64,000 nucleotides of DNA from contig CANFSP010000003.1 in the NCBI GenBank assembly GCA_947449765.1, forward strand, positions 1-64,000. The letters run 5' to 3'. The first letter of the stretch is position 1. Every line of letters begins with the position of its first letter. The notes under the pieces were generated by a model, which was not told where the DNA came from, ran no database searches, and was given only the letters and a program-made list of their open reading frames with translations. Of the stretch, positions 16,927 to 25,204 are shown piece after piece. Made by a program: the position numbers and the translations under genes. This DNA comes from Actinomycetota bacterium (GTDB taxonomy: Bacteria > Actinomycetota > Actinomycetes > Actinomycetales > Microbacteriaceae).

Positions 16927-17982
16927 ATGCAACGCATTCATGACGCCGCGTGGCGCGGTTTTGCCTCAGACAACTACGCCGGAGTTCATCCGAAAGTGAT
17001 GGAAGCGTTGACCGCGGCAAATGGGGGGCATCAAATTTCGTACGGCGAGGACGTGTACACGGAGAAACTGCATCGCGTCATGACGGAACATTTCGGCGTG
17101 GACATCGAGGTCTTCCCCGTCTTCAATGGCACAGGAGCAAATGTCCTGAGTTTGCAGGCGATGCTCCCCCGCTGGGGCGCCGTGATCTGCGCGGCGTCAG
17201 CACACCTCGTTACTGACGAGTCGGTTGCGCCCCAGGCCGTAGGTCACTTTGCCCTATTGCCAGTGTCGACTGTCGACGGAAAAATCACGCCGACAACCAT
17301 CGACGAGCAGGCCTACGGTTTTGGCGATGAACACCATCCTCAGCCCACGGTCGTCTCGATAGCCAACTCGACCGAGCTGGGCACCGTCTACTCAATCGAT
17401 GAGCTGAAGGCCATTGCCGACCACGCGCATGCACGCGGAATGTTCCTGCACGTGGACGGTGCCCGCATCGCTAACGCAGCGGCACATCTCGGTGTGTCAC
17501 TTCGCGCCATCACCCGAGACGTCGGCGTTGACGTGTTGAGTTTCGGCGGGACAAAAAATGGTCTCATGGGAGCCGAGGCCATTGTTGTGCTCAATCCGAG
17601 TGCCGCGCCTGGTCTCACCTACCTAAGAAAAATGAATATGCAGCTCGCCTCCAAAATGCGGTTCATTTCGGCTCAGTTGCTCGCTCTTCTGGAGGGTGAC
17701 CTCTGGAAACACAATGCCCACCACGCGAACAGCATGGCGCGCAGATTACGTGAGGCCCTCGACAACACTCCAGGTCTGCACTTCACTCACCCGACGCAAG
17801 CCAACGGTCTCTTCGTGATTCTGCCACCCGGGGTTGCAGACGAACTCCGCAACAATTTTCGTTTCTATGACTGGAATGCCCAGACGGGAGAAGTGCGCTG
17901 GATGTGCGCCTGGGACACTCACGAAGAAGACATCGATTCGTTCGCCGAGGCGATACAACGTGCGCTAGGCGCACGCGATTAA
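16927..17982 (+). CDS. ltaE: Low-specificity L-threonine aldolase
   Basis: A 351-residue PLP enzyme of the beta-eliminating lyase/threonine aldolase family, cleaving L-threonine or L-allo-threonine to glycine and acetaldehyde. It opens with FASDNYAGVHP, has FPVFNGTGANVLSLQ for cofactor binding, HVDGARIANAA with the PLP-binding Asp, and SFGGTKNGLMGAE with the Schiff-base Lys. ATG 16927 is six bases after TAGGTT (the intervening GAAGGA could also act as a weak Shine-Dalgarno). A strong hairpin follows the stop. Confidence 0.93.
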   Translation: MQRIHDAAWRGFASDNYAGVHPKVMEALTAANGGHQISYGEDVYTEKLHRVMTEHFGVDIEVFPVFNGTGANVLSLQAMLPRWGAVICAASAHLVTDESVAPQAVGHFALLPVSTVDGKITPTTIDEQAYGFGDEHHPQPTVVSIANSTELGTVYSIDELKAIADHAHARGMFLHVDGARIANAAAHLGVSLRAITRDVGVDVLSFGGTKNGLMGAEAIVVLNPSAAPGLTYLRKMNMQLASKMRFISAQLLALLEGDLWKHNAHHANSMARRLREALDNTPGLHFTHPTQANGLFVILPPGVADELRNNFRFYDWNAQTGEVRWMCAWDTHEEDIDSFAEAIQRALGARD

Positions 17983-17988
17983 CGTGGC

Positions 17989-18014
17989 GTGGCCCCCGGT
18001 TCTCCGAGGGCCAC
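17989..18014. terminator. Bidirectional hairpin between ltaE and the nitroreductase gene
   Basis: GTGGCCC-x-CGG / CCG-x-GGGCCAC with a TTCT loop forms a strong stem between two convergent stop codons (17982 and 18035). No long T run is present on either side, but position and stability fit a shared terminator. Confidence 0.65.
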
Positions 18015-18034
18015 ACGTGTGTTGTGAGCGTGTC

Positions 18035-18607
18035 TTACAGTGCGCTGTAGAAGACAGTCTCGTCGAGCGGGCGACGCTCGCGGGGCTTGACTTCGCGCTC
18101 GGCCAGTTGCTCGGGGAGGGCATCCGGAGATCCCAGGTTTCCGACCGCAAAGACCACGAACGACTTGATTCCCGCTGGCAGATTGAACGCTTCATCGAGA
18201 GCCGCTGTGTCGGTTCCGGCCATCTGGTGCACGTGAAGGCCATCGGCGTGTGCCTGAACGGAGAAGTGCGCGACAGACTGCCCCAAGTCGTAGATCGCAA
18301 AGGGGTTAGCCTTGCCTTCGGCATCTTCGACCTGAGCGGCGGCCACAACGAGCGCGCCAGCCGTTGGAGCCCACGTGGCGTTCCAGCCGGCCAAAGTCTT
18401 GGCGATCGCGTCGAACGTGGCGTCGCCACGGAACCCAACGATGTAGCGCCATTCCTGCGCGTTGTTCGCCGACGGTGACCACCGGGCAGCTTCGAACGCC
18501 GGGGCGAGATCAGCCTTGGTCAGAATTTGATCGGTGTAGGAGCGTGGGCTCCAACGCTCGGCGAGCACAGAGTGAATAGGAACAGAGGTGACTGCGGTTT
18601 TCGACAT
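18035..18607 (-). CDS. Nitroreductase family protein
   Basis: A 190-residue FMN-dependent oxidoreductase of the nitroreductase superfamily. The FMN-phosphate motif RWSPRSYTD is at the N-terminus, followed by ARWSPSANNAQEWRYIV (flavin ring contacts) and the C-terminal RRPLDETVFY. The members reduce nitro compounds, quinones or enones with NAD(P)H. AAAGGA precedes ATG 18607. It stands alone between two hairpins and the physiological substrate is not apparent. Confidence 0.9.
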   Translation of the reverse strand: MSKTAVTSVPIHSVLAERWSPRSYTDQILTKADLAPAFEAARWSPSANNAQEWRYIVGFRGDATFDAIAKTLAGWNATWAPTAGALVVAAAQVEDAEGKANPFAIYDLGQSVAHFSVQAHADGLHVHQMAGTDTAALDEAFNLPAGIKSFVVFAVGNLGSPDALPEQLAEREVKPRERRPLDETVFYSAL

Positions 18608-18667
18608 GGGGTCCTTTGTAGCGGGTTTCTTTTCGGGGAATCTGATGCATGGTCGCGACTCAAACGT

Positions 18668-18700
18668 CGGGGCATCCGTGTGATGTAACCGGACGCCCCG
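18668..18700 (-). terminator. Hairpin terminator downstream of clpB
   Basis: CGGGGCGTCCG / CGGATGCCCCG (one G-T wobble) forms an 11-bp stem 15 bases after the clpB stop, followed on the minus strand by a short T-containing stretch. Confidence 0.65.
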
Positions 18701-18714
18701 AGGTTTATTCCCGA

Positions 18715-20913
18715 CTAATCGTCGAGTAGTTCTGCTTCGATGAACGGATCCTCGTCACCCGCGTCGAACACCACGCGGTGCTCATCTGCGGTGACGGTCA
18801 GTGCATCATCGACGAGGTCGACACGGACGAGATCCCCGTCCCGTATCTCGCCCGCGAGTAGTGACTTGGCTAGGCGGTCATCAATCTCGTGTTGCATGAG
18901 TCGGCGAAGTGGTCGAGCCCCGTAAATGGGGTCGTAGCCTCGTTCGGCCAACCACAGCCGAGCCGATGGCGTCACCGCGAGCTCGAGGCGACGCTCCGAA
19001 AGACGAGCCTGCAGACGATCGATGTAGAGCTCCACGATGGAACCCAGGTCTTCACGCGTGAGGGGCGAGAACACGACGATGTCATCGAGACGGTTGACAA
19101 ACTCTGGTTTGAATGCCTGTCGCACCACCTCATTCACCGCACGCTCCTTGTCGTCCCACGACAAGTCGGGATCGACGAGAAATTGACTGCCCAAATTCGA
19201 GGTCAAAATGAGGATGACGTTTCGGAAATCCACGGTTCGACCTTGACCATCCGTCAAGCGGCCGTCGTCGAGCACCTGGAGCAAGACGTCGAACACTTCG
19301 GGATGCGCCTTTTCGACCTCATCAAGTAGCACCACAGAATAGGGTCGGCGTCGAACTGCTTCGGTGAGCTGTCCACCCGCTTCATAACCGATGTACCCGG
19401 GAGGGGCACCAACGAGTCGCGACACGGAGTGCTTTTCGCCGTATTCACTCATGTCGATGCGAATCATTGCTTTTTCGTCATCGAAGAGGAAATCAGCAAG
19501 CGCCTTGGCGAGCTCGGTTTTGCCCACGCCAGTGGGACCCAGGAAGAGGAACGATCCGGTGGGGCGCTGCGGGTCACTAATGCCCGCACGCGAACGACGC
19601 ACCGACTCAGCGACGGCGTTGACTGCACGCTTTTGGCCGATCAGGCGCTTGGCGATCTCGTTTTCGAGGTTAAGTAGTTTCTCGGTTTCACCCTGAGTGA
19701 GTTTGTCCACCGGAATGCCCGTCCATGCCGCGATAACACCGGCTATGTCACTGCTGGTCACCTGGTCATTGACCATGCGGTCCTCAGACTGCTCTGCCGT
19801 TTCAGCAGCTTTGAGTTCTTGTTCCAGTTGTGGAATGTCACCGTAGAGTAGTCGGCTCGCTTTCTCAAGGTTGCCCTCGCGCTGCAAGCGTTCCGCTTGA
19901 ATTCGTGCGGCGTCAAGCTGCGTCTTGAGGTCACCGACGCGGTTGAGCGCATCACGCTCGATTTTCCAACGCGCTTCGAGTTCAGCGAGCTTGGTCTCGC
20001 GTGTCGCCATATCCTCACGCAACTTGCCGAGGCGCTCCTTGGATGCGTCGTCTTTCTCTTTTTTGAGAGCGAACTCTTCGAGCTTGAGACGCTCCACACT
20101 GCGACGAAGTTCGTCGATTTCGACTGGCGCCGAGTCGATCTCCATGCGCAGACGACTGGCCGCTTCGTCAATCAGGTCGATGGCCTTATCGGGTAGCTGA
20201 CGCGACGTGATGTACCTGTTGCTCAGCGACGCCGCGGCAACCAAAGCATTGTCGGCAATGGCGACCTTGTGGTGTGCTTCGTATCGTTCTTTCAACCCGC
20301 GAAGAATGGCCACCGTGTCTTCGACGCTGGGTTCACCAACGTAGACCTGCTGGAAGCGGCGTTCGAGAGCGGCGTCTTTTTCAATGAATTCTCGATATTC
20401 GTCGAGGGTAGTGGCACCAATGAGTCGCAGCTCCCCGCGAGCGAGCATGGGTTTGAGCATGTTTGCCGCAGCGACGGAGCCCTCACCGCCGCCGGCACCC
20501 ATCAGGGTGTGAAGTTCGTCGATAAAGGTGATGATCTGACCGTCAGCCGCATTAATTTCGGCAATGACGGCCTTGAGCCGCTCTTCAAACTGACCTCGAT
20601 ACATCGCTCCTGCGACCATGGCACTGATATCGAGCGAGACGAGCTGCTTGTTTTTGAGGCTGTCGGGAACGTCACCGGCAACAATTCGTTGCGCGAGCCC
20701 TTCAACGACGGCCGTCTTTCCGACGCCGGGTTCTCCAATGAGAACCGGATTGTTCTTGGTTCGCCGTGTCAGCACCTGACTTACGCGGCGAATTTCTGCA
20801 TCACGACCAATGACGGGATCGAGCTTGCCGCTCTTCGCAATGTCGGTGAGGTTGATGCCGAATTGTTCGAGCGCGCTCTTCTGTTCGTCTTGTTGCGGCC
20901 CTTGAGGTTGCAT
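18715..20913 (-). CDS. clpB: ClpB-type disaggregase lacking the N-domain
   Basis: A 732-residue Hsp100 AAA+ disaggregase that works with DnaK to solubilise aggregated protein. The first AAA module has Walker A GEPGVGKT and IIFIDELH-like Walker B, then a long charged middle coiled coil (about residues 370-500) typical of ClpB, then the second AAA module with [12 protein letters not shown] and [14 protein letters not shown]. The Clp N-terminal repeat domain (about 145 residues) is missing, as in the short ClpB isoform. I chose ATG 20913 because AGGAG lies 8 bases upstream; ATG 20946 has no ribosome-binding site. Transcription is governed by the HAIR and CIRCE sites just upstream. Confidence 0.95.
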   Translation of the reverse strand: MQPQGPQQDEQKSALEQFGINLTDIAKSGKLDPVIGRDAEIRRVSQVLTRRTKNNPVLIGEPGVGKTAVVEGLAQRIVAGDVPDSLKNKQLVSLDISAMVAGAMYRGQFEERLKAVIAEINAADGQIITFIDELHTLMGAGGGEGSVAAANMLKPMLARGELRLIGATTLDEYREFIEKDAALERRFQQVYVGEPSVEDTVAILRGLKERYEAHHKVAIADNALVAAASLSNRYITSRQLPDKAIDLIDEAASRLRMEIDSAPVEIDELRRSVERLKLEEFALKKEKDDASKERLGKLREDMATRETKLAELEARWKIERDALNRVGDLKTQLDAARIQAERLQREGNLEKASRLLYGDIPQLEQELKAAETAEQSEDRMVNDQVTSSDIAGVIAAWTGIPVDKLTQGETEKLLNLENEIAKRLIGQKRAVNAVAESVRRSRAGISDPQRPTGSFLFLGPTGVGKTELAKALADFLFDDEKAMIRIDMSEYGEKHSVSRLVGAPPGYIGYEAGGQLTEAVRRRPYSVVLLDEVEKAHPEVFDVLLQVLDDGRLTDGQGRTVDFRNVILILTSNLGSQFLVDPDLSWDDKERAVNEVVRQAFKPEFVNRLDDIVVFSPLTREDLGSIVELYIDRLQARLSERRLELAVTPSARLWLAERGYDPIYGARPLRRLMQHEIDDRLAKSLLAGEIRDGDLVRVDLVDDALTVTADEHRVVFDAGDEDPFIEAELLDD

Positions 20914-20992
20914 AGGTTGTTCTCCTGAAATGTTCGTATCGCCCACGTTCGCGATGAGACATCGGATGTCCGCCGAGATGCTCCTTCACAAA

Positions 20993-21013
20993 CTTGAGTC
21001 GATGTGACTCAAG
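20993..21013. promoter_or_regulatory. HspR-binding HAIR element upstream of clpB
   Basis: CTTGAGT-N7-ACTCAAG is an exact match to the HAIR consensus; the palindrome extends one base further on each side. It lies about 80 bases before the clpB start. hspR itself is 2.1 kb away in this window. Confidence 0.93.
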
Positions 21014-21014
21014 T

Positions 21015-21041
21015 TTAGCACTCTTATGCGTTGAGTGCTAG
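21015..21041. promoter_or_regulatory. HrcA-binding CIRCE element upstream of clpB
   Basis: TTAGCACTC-N9-GAGTGCTAG matches the CIRCE consensus (TTAGCACTC-N9-GAGTGCTAA) at 17 of 18 arm positions. It starts one base after the HAIR element and its far arm contains the stop codon of the rlmG-like gene (21038-21040). Confidence 0.9.
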
Positions 21042-22180
21042 TGCCGAGTAGAGGCGCTGACGGTGAACTTGGGCGTACGGATGACGTCGCGAGTTGGCCC
21101 GACTAACCGTTCGAGAATGGGTCCGTATTTCAAGTGTCGGTTTGCCACAACCCACAGCTCGCCGCCCGACGAGAGTACGCGGGCCGCATCCTCAAAGAGT
21201 CGGATGCTCGTGTCCGAGTGCACCGCAGCACCCGAGTGAAACGGCGGATTGAAGAGAATCAGGTCCGCGCTCGAGTCGGGCTGGCTATGCAAGGCGTCAT
21301 CGCGGACGACCAACACGCGATCCGTGAGGTTATTCGCTTCGACCGTGGCTCGGGTTGACAGCACCGCGGCTTCGGACTGATCGCTGGCGATAACTGTCGC
21401 CCGCGGGCGAAGGCGGGCGATGGAGACGGCGAGAACACCGGAACCACAGCCGAAATCGATAATCCGGGTTGCGGAAGCCGAGGTCTGGTCCAATACAGCG
21501 AGTAATTCGCGGGTACCAATATCGAGGTTGGTGCCCGCGAACACCCCAGGGTGAGCCACAATCGTCATGTCGAGCATGTCGTAGCGCTTTGACTTGGGCC
21601 AGGCGTCGAGACCTTCGTGGGCAGCCTCAACCAGCGGACCGCGAGCGCGCAAGGCGCGACTTTTTTGCACCGCGAGACTGGCAATCACCGAGCTGAAGTA
21701 TCGCTTCATGACCTCGTTCATGCCGAGAGTCATGTGCTTGATTCGACCTGCGGCGATCACGATGACATCGTCGGCGCAGTGGGCAGCCACGAGCGCGCTC
21801 CAGTGGTCAAGCTGGTCGAGCGACCGGGGCAAGCGCATGGCGACAATCCGAGCACCCGACACGAGTTCCGGCCGTAGCTCGTGATTCGTAAAACCGGTGA
21901 GACCCGAGTCCGCTGCGTTGTGTGCGAGGGCGAGCTCCGCGGAACGGGCATCCTGATGAACCCGAACTTCCTGAAATCCAAGCTCCGCGATGGCCCCGAG
22001 CGTGATTGCGCCGAAGTTATCTCCGATGACCACGAGTGTGCCGTCTCGCAGTGAGGAGTCAGCTCGCACTTCGTGTTCGAGCTCAGAAAGAATCAGCCGA
22101 TCGGCGGCGTCCACCGCGACGAGGTCGGGAGCTTCGAGGTCTGGCCAGCGACGCAGACCGTCGAAAGAAAAGTTGGTCAC
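21038..22180 (-). CDS. RlmG/RsmC-type rRNA guanine-N2 methyltransferase
   Basis: A 380-residue class I SAM methyltransferase with the two-domain layout of RlmG/RsmC: a degenerate N-terminal methyltransferase-like domain for RNA binding (about 1-195) and a catalytic C-terminal domain with IIDFGCGSGVLAVS (SAM loop, about 240-253) and the catalytic NPPFHSG. E. coli RlmG (23S G1835) has nearly the same length, so that assignment is favoured over RsmC. GTG 22180 follows TAGTCT by 6 bases (leaderless). Its 3' end overlaps the CIRCE element of clpB. Confidence 0.85.
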   Translation of the reverse strand: MTNFSFDGLRRWPDLEAPDLVAVDAADRLILSELEHEVRADSSLRDGTLVVIGDNFGAITLGAIAELGFQEVRVHQDARSAELALAHNAADSGLTGFTNHELRPELVSGARIVAMRLPRSLDQLDHWSALVAAHCADDVIVIAAGRIKHMTLGMNEVMKRYFSSVIASLAVQKSRALRARGPLVEAAHEGLDAWPKSKRYDMLDMTIVAHPGVFAGTNLDIGTRELLAVLDQTSASATRIIDFGCGSGVLAVSIARLRPRATVIASDQSEAAVLSTRATVEANNLTDRVLVVRDDALHSQPDSSADLILFNPPFHSGAAVHSDTSIRLFEDAARVLSSGGELWVVANRHLKYGPILERLVGPTRDVIRTPKFTVSASTRH

Positions 22181-22345
22181 CTCTTGAGACTAACTCGCTG
22201 CGACGACCCGCTGGCGCGAGCGGGTGAATGGACAGCAGGCTTGCCCCGCCACAAAACAAACTGTCAGCAATAGGACACATCAGTCTGAGGGGGTGCCGAA
22301 AACAGGATTCTCCCGCCAGACTCAATGTGTTGAAAAGGAGACGCC

Positions 22346-23113
22346 ATGCGCTTTGTTGACCTCTCGATGCCCCTCGATGATGTGGTTCCCGTAGACCCGC
22401 CGTTCTTGCGCCCCACGATTGAGTACAAGGACCACATCGGTGGGCTCAAAGACATGTACGCAATGTACGGAATCCTCCCGGAGCAGCTTCCCGACGGTCA
22501 AGGCCTAGCGGCAGAAACCGTGACCATCACGACTCACTCGGGGACACACGTTGATGCGCCGTGGCACTATCACCCCACAATGAATAACGGCGAAAAAGCA
22601 TGGACCATCGATGAGGTTCCGCTGGACTGGTTTTTTCGTCCAGGCGTGAAGCTCGACCTTCGTCACCTGCCCAATGGTCACCTCGTCATGCCGGACGATA
22701 TTGATGAGGCGCTGTCGAAGATTGGTTATACGCTAGCCCCACTCGACATCGTGCTGTTCAACACGGTTGCGGCCGCCGCCTACGGACGTGACGACTACGT
22801 TGACACCGGGATAGGTTTTGGGCGTGCAGCCACTCTCCACCTCACCAATCAGGGTGTGCGTGTCGTCGGTACCGATGCGTGGGGGTGGGATCTGCCGATC
22901 CCCATCAACCGAAAAAACTTCGAAGCGACCGGGGATCCCTCAATCGTGTGGGAAGGGCACAAGGCGGGTGCCGAGGTCGGGTACTGCCAGATCGAGAAGC
23001 TCCAACACCTCGACCAGCTGCCCGCCACCGGTTTTACCGTGGCCTGCTTTCCCGCCAAAGTTCGCGGGGCTTCTGCCGGGTGGACCCGCGCAGTAGCCAT
23101 TTTCGAGGACTGA
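22346..23113 (+). CDS. Cyclase family protein (kynurenine formamidase-like metal hydrolase)
   Basis: A 255-residue member of the cyclase/formamidase family (PF04199 type). The metal-binding signature HSGTHVDAPWHY is at about residues 66-77, and GTDAWGWD plus a C-terminal hydrophobic core follow the family pattern. Characterised members hydrolyse N-formylkynurenine or similar amides, or isatin. The specific substrate here is unknown and no tryptophan-degradation gene is nearby. AAGGAG stands 6 bases before the ATG. A stem-loop lies in the preceding leader (22282-22322). Confidence 0.85.
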   Translation: MRFVDLSMPLDDVVPVDPPFLRPTIEYKDHIGGLKDMYAMYGILPEQLPDGQGLAAETVTITTHSGTHVDAPWHYHPTMNNGEKAWTIDEVPLDWFFRPGVKLDLRHLPNGHLVMPDDIDEALSKIGYTLAPLDIVLFNTVAAAAYGRDDYVDTGIGFGRAATLHLTNQGVRVVGTDAWGWDLPIPINRKNFEATGDPSIVWEGHKAGAEVGYCQIEKLQHLDQLPATGFTVACFPAKVRGASAGWTRAVAIFED

Positions 23114-23115
23114 CG

Positions 23116-23541
23116 CTAGCGATTACCGAACGGTCGCCACACCACAATCTCGGTGTGTTTGCGCGTGCGGGTTCCTGCACGCAGCCGTTCGACTTCGCCG
23201 CCAGAACCAGCGGCGAAAACGCGCCGGCCCGGCTGAGCAAGCACGGCTTCGGCGAGCGCAGACTCGAGCTCACGCACACGGGCGGCGAGAGCATCCACCT
23301 GATTCTCCAGCTCGATCACTCGTCTGATTCCCTCGAGACTGACTCCCTCGGCACTCAGTTTTGCTACCTCGCGCAGTTGCATCACATCACGCATGGAATA
23401 GCGGCGGGACTGCCCTGCGGTTCTCTTGGCCTGAACCAGTCCGAGACGGTCGTACTGTCGCAGAGTTTGGGCGTGTAAGCCGGCTAATTCGGCTGCCATG
23501 GACACGGGAAATATCGGCGCGTACTCATCCATACTGGTCAT
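23116..23541 (-). CDS. hspR: Heat-shock repressor HspR (MerR family)
   Basis: A 141-residue MerR-type repressor, last gene of the dnaK operon. The helix-turn-helix reads MAAELAGLHAQTLRQYDRLGLV, followed by the SRRYSMRDV wing and a coiled coil (about residues 70-95). The C-terminal tail is basic. HspR is known to bind HAIR sequences with DnaK as co-repressor; HAIR-type sites are present here in front of both clpB and dnaK. GGAGAG precedes ATG 23541. It ends 2 bases from the convergent cyclase stop. Confidence 0.95.
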   Translation of the reverse strand: MTSMDEYAPIFPVSMAAELAGLHAQTLRQYDRLGLVQAKRTAGQSRRYSMRDVMQLREVAKLSAEGVSLEGIRRVIELENQVDALAARVRELESALAEAVLAQPGRRVFAAGSGGEVERLRAGTRTRKHTEIVVWRPFGNR

Positions 23542-23587
23542 CGCGTCTCTCCTTGGTTACCGAGTCGTCGTGCCTGCCGTCGCCAGG

Positions 23588-24547
23588 CTATCGCCGAGCT
23601 TTCGCGATGAGATCAGCACGCGGATTTTCCTTCGGTGCGACCTCCGCAAAAGCGTTAAGTGCCGCGGTAGCCTGATCATCAAGATGGCTGGGAACGGCAA
23701 TCTGCACGACGGCAAGCAGGTCTCCCTGAGTTTTAGCCGTCTTCACACCTCGCCCCTTGACCCGAAGGACGCGACCGGCTGGAGTTCCCGGCGTGACCTT
23801 GAGCTTGACTGTTTCGCCGTCGAGGGTGGGCACCTCAATCGTCGCGCCCAGAGTTGCCTCGACAAAGGTGACGGGAACATTCACGCGAATGTTCGCGCCT
23901 TCGCGCTCAAACACGGGGTGCTTTGTGACGTGGACCTCGAGCACAATGTCTCCAGGCTGACCACCATCGGGGCTGGGGTGTCCCTTGCCACGAACGCGAA
24001 TCTTTTGCCCGTCATTCACTCCGGCAGGAATCTTGACGTTGACACGGCCCGTCGGACCAGTGAGTGACATCGTTTCACCGTTGACCGCCTCAAAGAAGTC
24101 GACCGTGACGCTCGAAACGACATCCTGACCCTTGCTCGGACCGCCGTAGCCACGGAATCCACCACTGGGCCGGCCAAAGTTTCCTCCGCCAAAGAGATTT
24201 CCAAAAACGTCCGAGAAGTCGGCTTGCTGCGAGCCACCGCCGAAGAACCCGCTGTAGGCGTCACTGAATCCGCCTTGCCCGCCGGGTCCGCCAGCAGTAA
24301 ATCTCGCGCCCGAGCCCATTGCGCGGATTTGATCGTATTCTTGCCGCTGAGTCTTGTCAGAAAGCACCGAGTAGGCCTCGCTGATTTCCTTGAACTTCGC
24401 CTCTGCTGCCGCATTTCCCGGATTGGAGTCCGGGTGGTACTTGCGTGCGAGCTTGCGGTAGACCTTTTTGAGTTCTTCGTCAGATACGTCCTTGGAGACG
24501 CCGAGCGTCTTGTAAAAGTCTTTTTCAAACCAATCTTGACTAGCCAT
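23588..24547 (-). CDS. dnaJ: DnaJ-type co-chaperone without zinc finger
   Basis: A 319-residue Hsp40. The J domain (residues about 9-75) carries the catalytic HPD in KYHPDSNPG, then a Gly/Phe-rich linker (80-135) and the C-terminal peptide-binding domains. The CxxCxGxG zinc-finger repeats of classical DnaJ are absent; the protein contains no cysteine, so it is CbpA-like in domain terms although it occupies the dnaJ slot of the operon. A strong AAAGGAGG precedes the ATG. It stimulates DnaK ATPase and delivers substrates. Confidence 0.93.
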   Translation of the reverse strand: MASQDWFEKDFYKTLGVSKDVSDEELKKVYRKLARKYHPDSNPGNAAAEAKFKEISEAYSVLSDKTQRQEYDQIRAMGSGARFTAGGPGGQGGFSDAYSGFFGGGSQQADFSDVFGNLFGGGNFGRPSGGFRGYGGPSKGQDVVSSVTVDFFEAVNGETMSLTGPTGRVNVKIPAGVNDGQKIRVRGKGHPSPDGGQPGDIVLEVHVTKHPVFEREGANIRVNVPVTFVEATLGATIEVPTLDGETVKLKVTPGTPAGRVLRVKGRGVKTAKTQGDLLAVVQIAVPSHLDDQATAALNAFAEVAPKENPRADLIAKARR

Positions 24548-24617
24548 GGTCGCCTCCTTTCATGAGTATTTGTGGCTTCATTTCTCGACCGCGTTGCCGG
24601 TCACGGCACGGGTTTCG

Positions 24618-25202
24618 CTAGCCCTCAGCGGGTGTCTGAACGACTACTTTCGCCGCACGAACCTGGGTTGAACCAATCTGGTATCCCACTTCGACGACAT
24701 CCAGAATGGTGGGAGCAGAAACCTCGGCTGAGGGCTGCTGCACAATCGCCTCGTGCAGGTTGGGGTCAAAGGCATCACCCACCGCACCATATGCACTCAG
24801 TCCCATTCGCTCCACCACGGCGCGGAGCTTGGATGCGATTGCACCCAGCGGGCTCCCTTCGACGAGGTCGCCGTGCTTGTCAGCCCGATCGATGTCATCG
24901 AGTACCGGCAACAGAAGGCGGACAGTGTCGCCAATCACGCGTTCGCGTTCCACCTCGCGGTTCGCCTCGGTGCGCTTGCGATAGTTGGCGTATTCCGCAG
25001 TGACCCGCTGCAGGTCAGCAAGTCGCTCGGCAGCAAGATCATCCGCCGCCTTGTCAAGAAAGGCGAGGTCAGTGTCATCGAGCGATGTTTCGACGTCGGC
25101 ATCTTCAAGAGACTCGCCGCTGACCTCGTAGCCCGGGTCTTCCACAAAGTCCGGTTCAGGGGAGCCCTGCGGCTCCCCTTCCGGTGCATTCTTCTCAGTC
25201 AT
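24618..25202 (-). CDS. grpE: Nucleotide exchange factor GrpE
   Basis: A 194-residue co-chaperone that releases ADP from DnaK. An acidic, probably disordered N-terminus (1-45) is followed by a long dimerisation helix (ADLQRVTAEYANYRKRTEANREVE) and the C-terminal beta wing (LHEAIVQQPS...VVEVGYQIG...VRAAKVVV). ATG 25202 is 2 bases after the dnaK stop; 70 bases separate it from dnaJ. Confidence 0.96.
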   Translation of the reverse strand: MTEKNAPEGEPQGSPEPDFVEDPGYEVSGESLEDADVETSLDDTDLAFLDKAADDLAAERLADLQRVTAEYANYRKRTEANREVERERVIGDTVRLLLPVLDDIDRADKHGDLVEGSPLGAIASKLRAVVERMGLSAYGAVGDAFDPNLHEAIVQQPSAEVSAPTILDVVEVGYQIGSTQVRAAKVVVQTPAEG

Positions 25203-25204
25203 GC

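Noticed and set aside
17965-18438. Minus-strand 157-codon frame near the nitroreductase gene
   Set aside because: It overlaps the nitroreductase in another frame and is Arg/Ser/Pro-rich shadow sequence.
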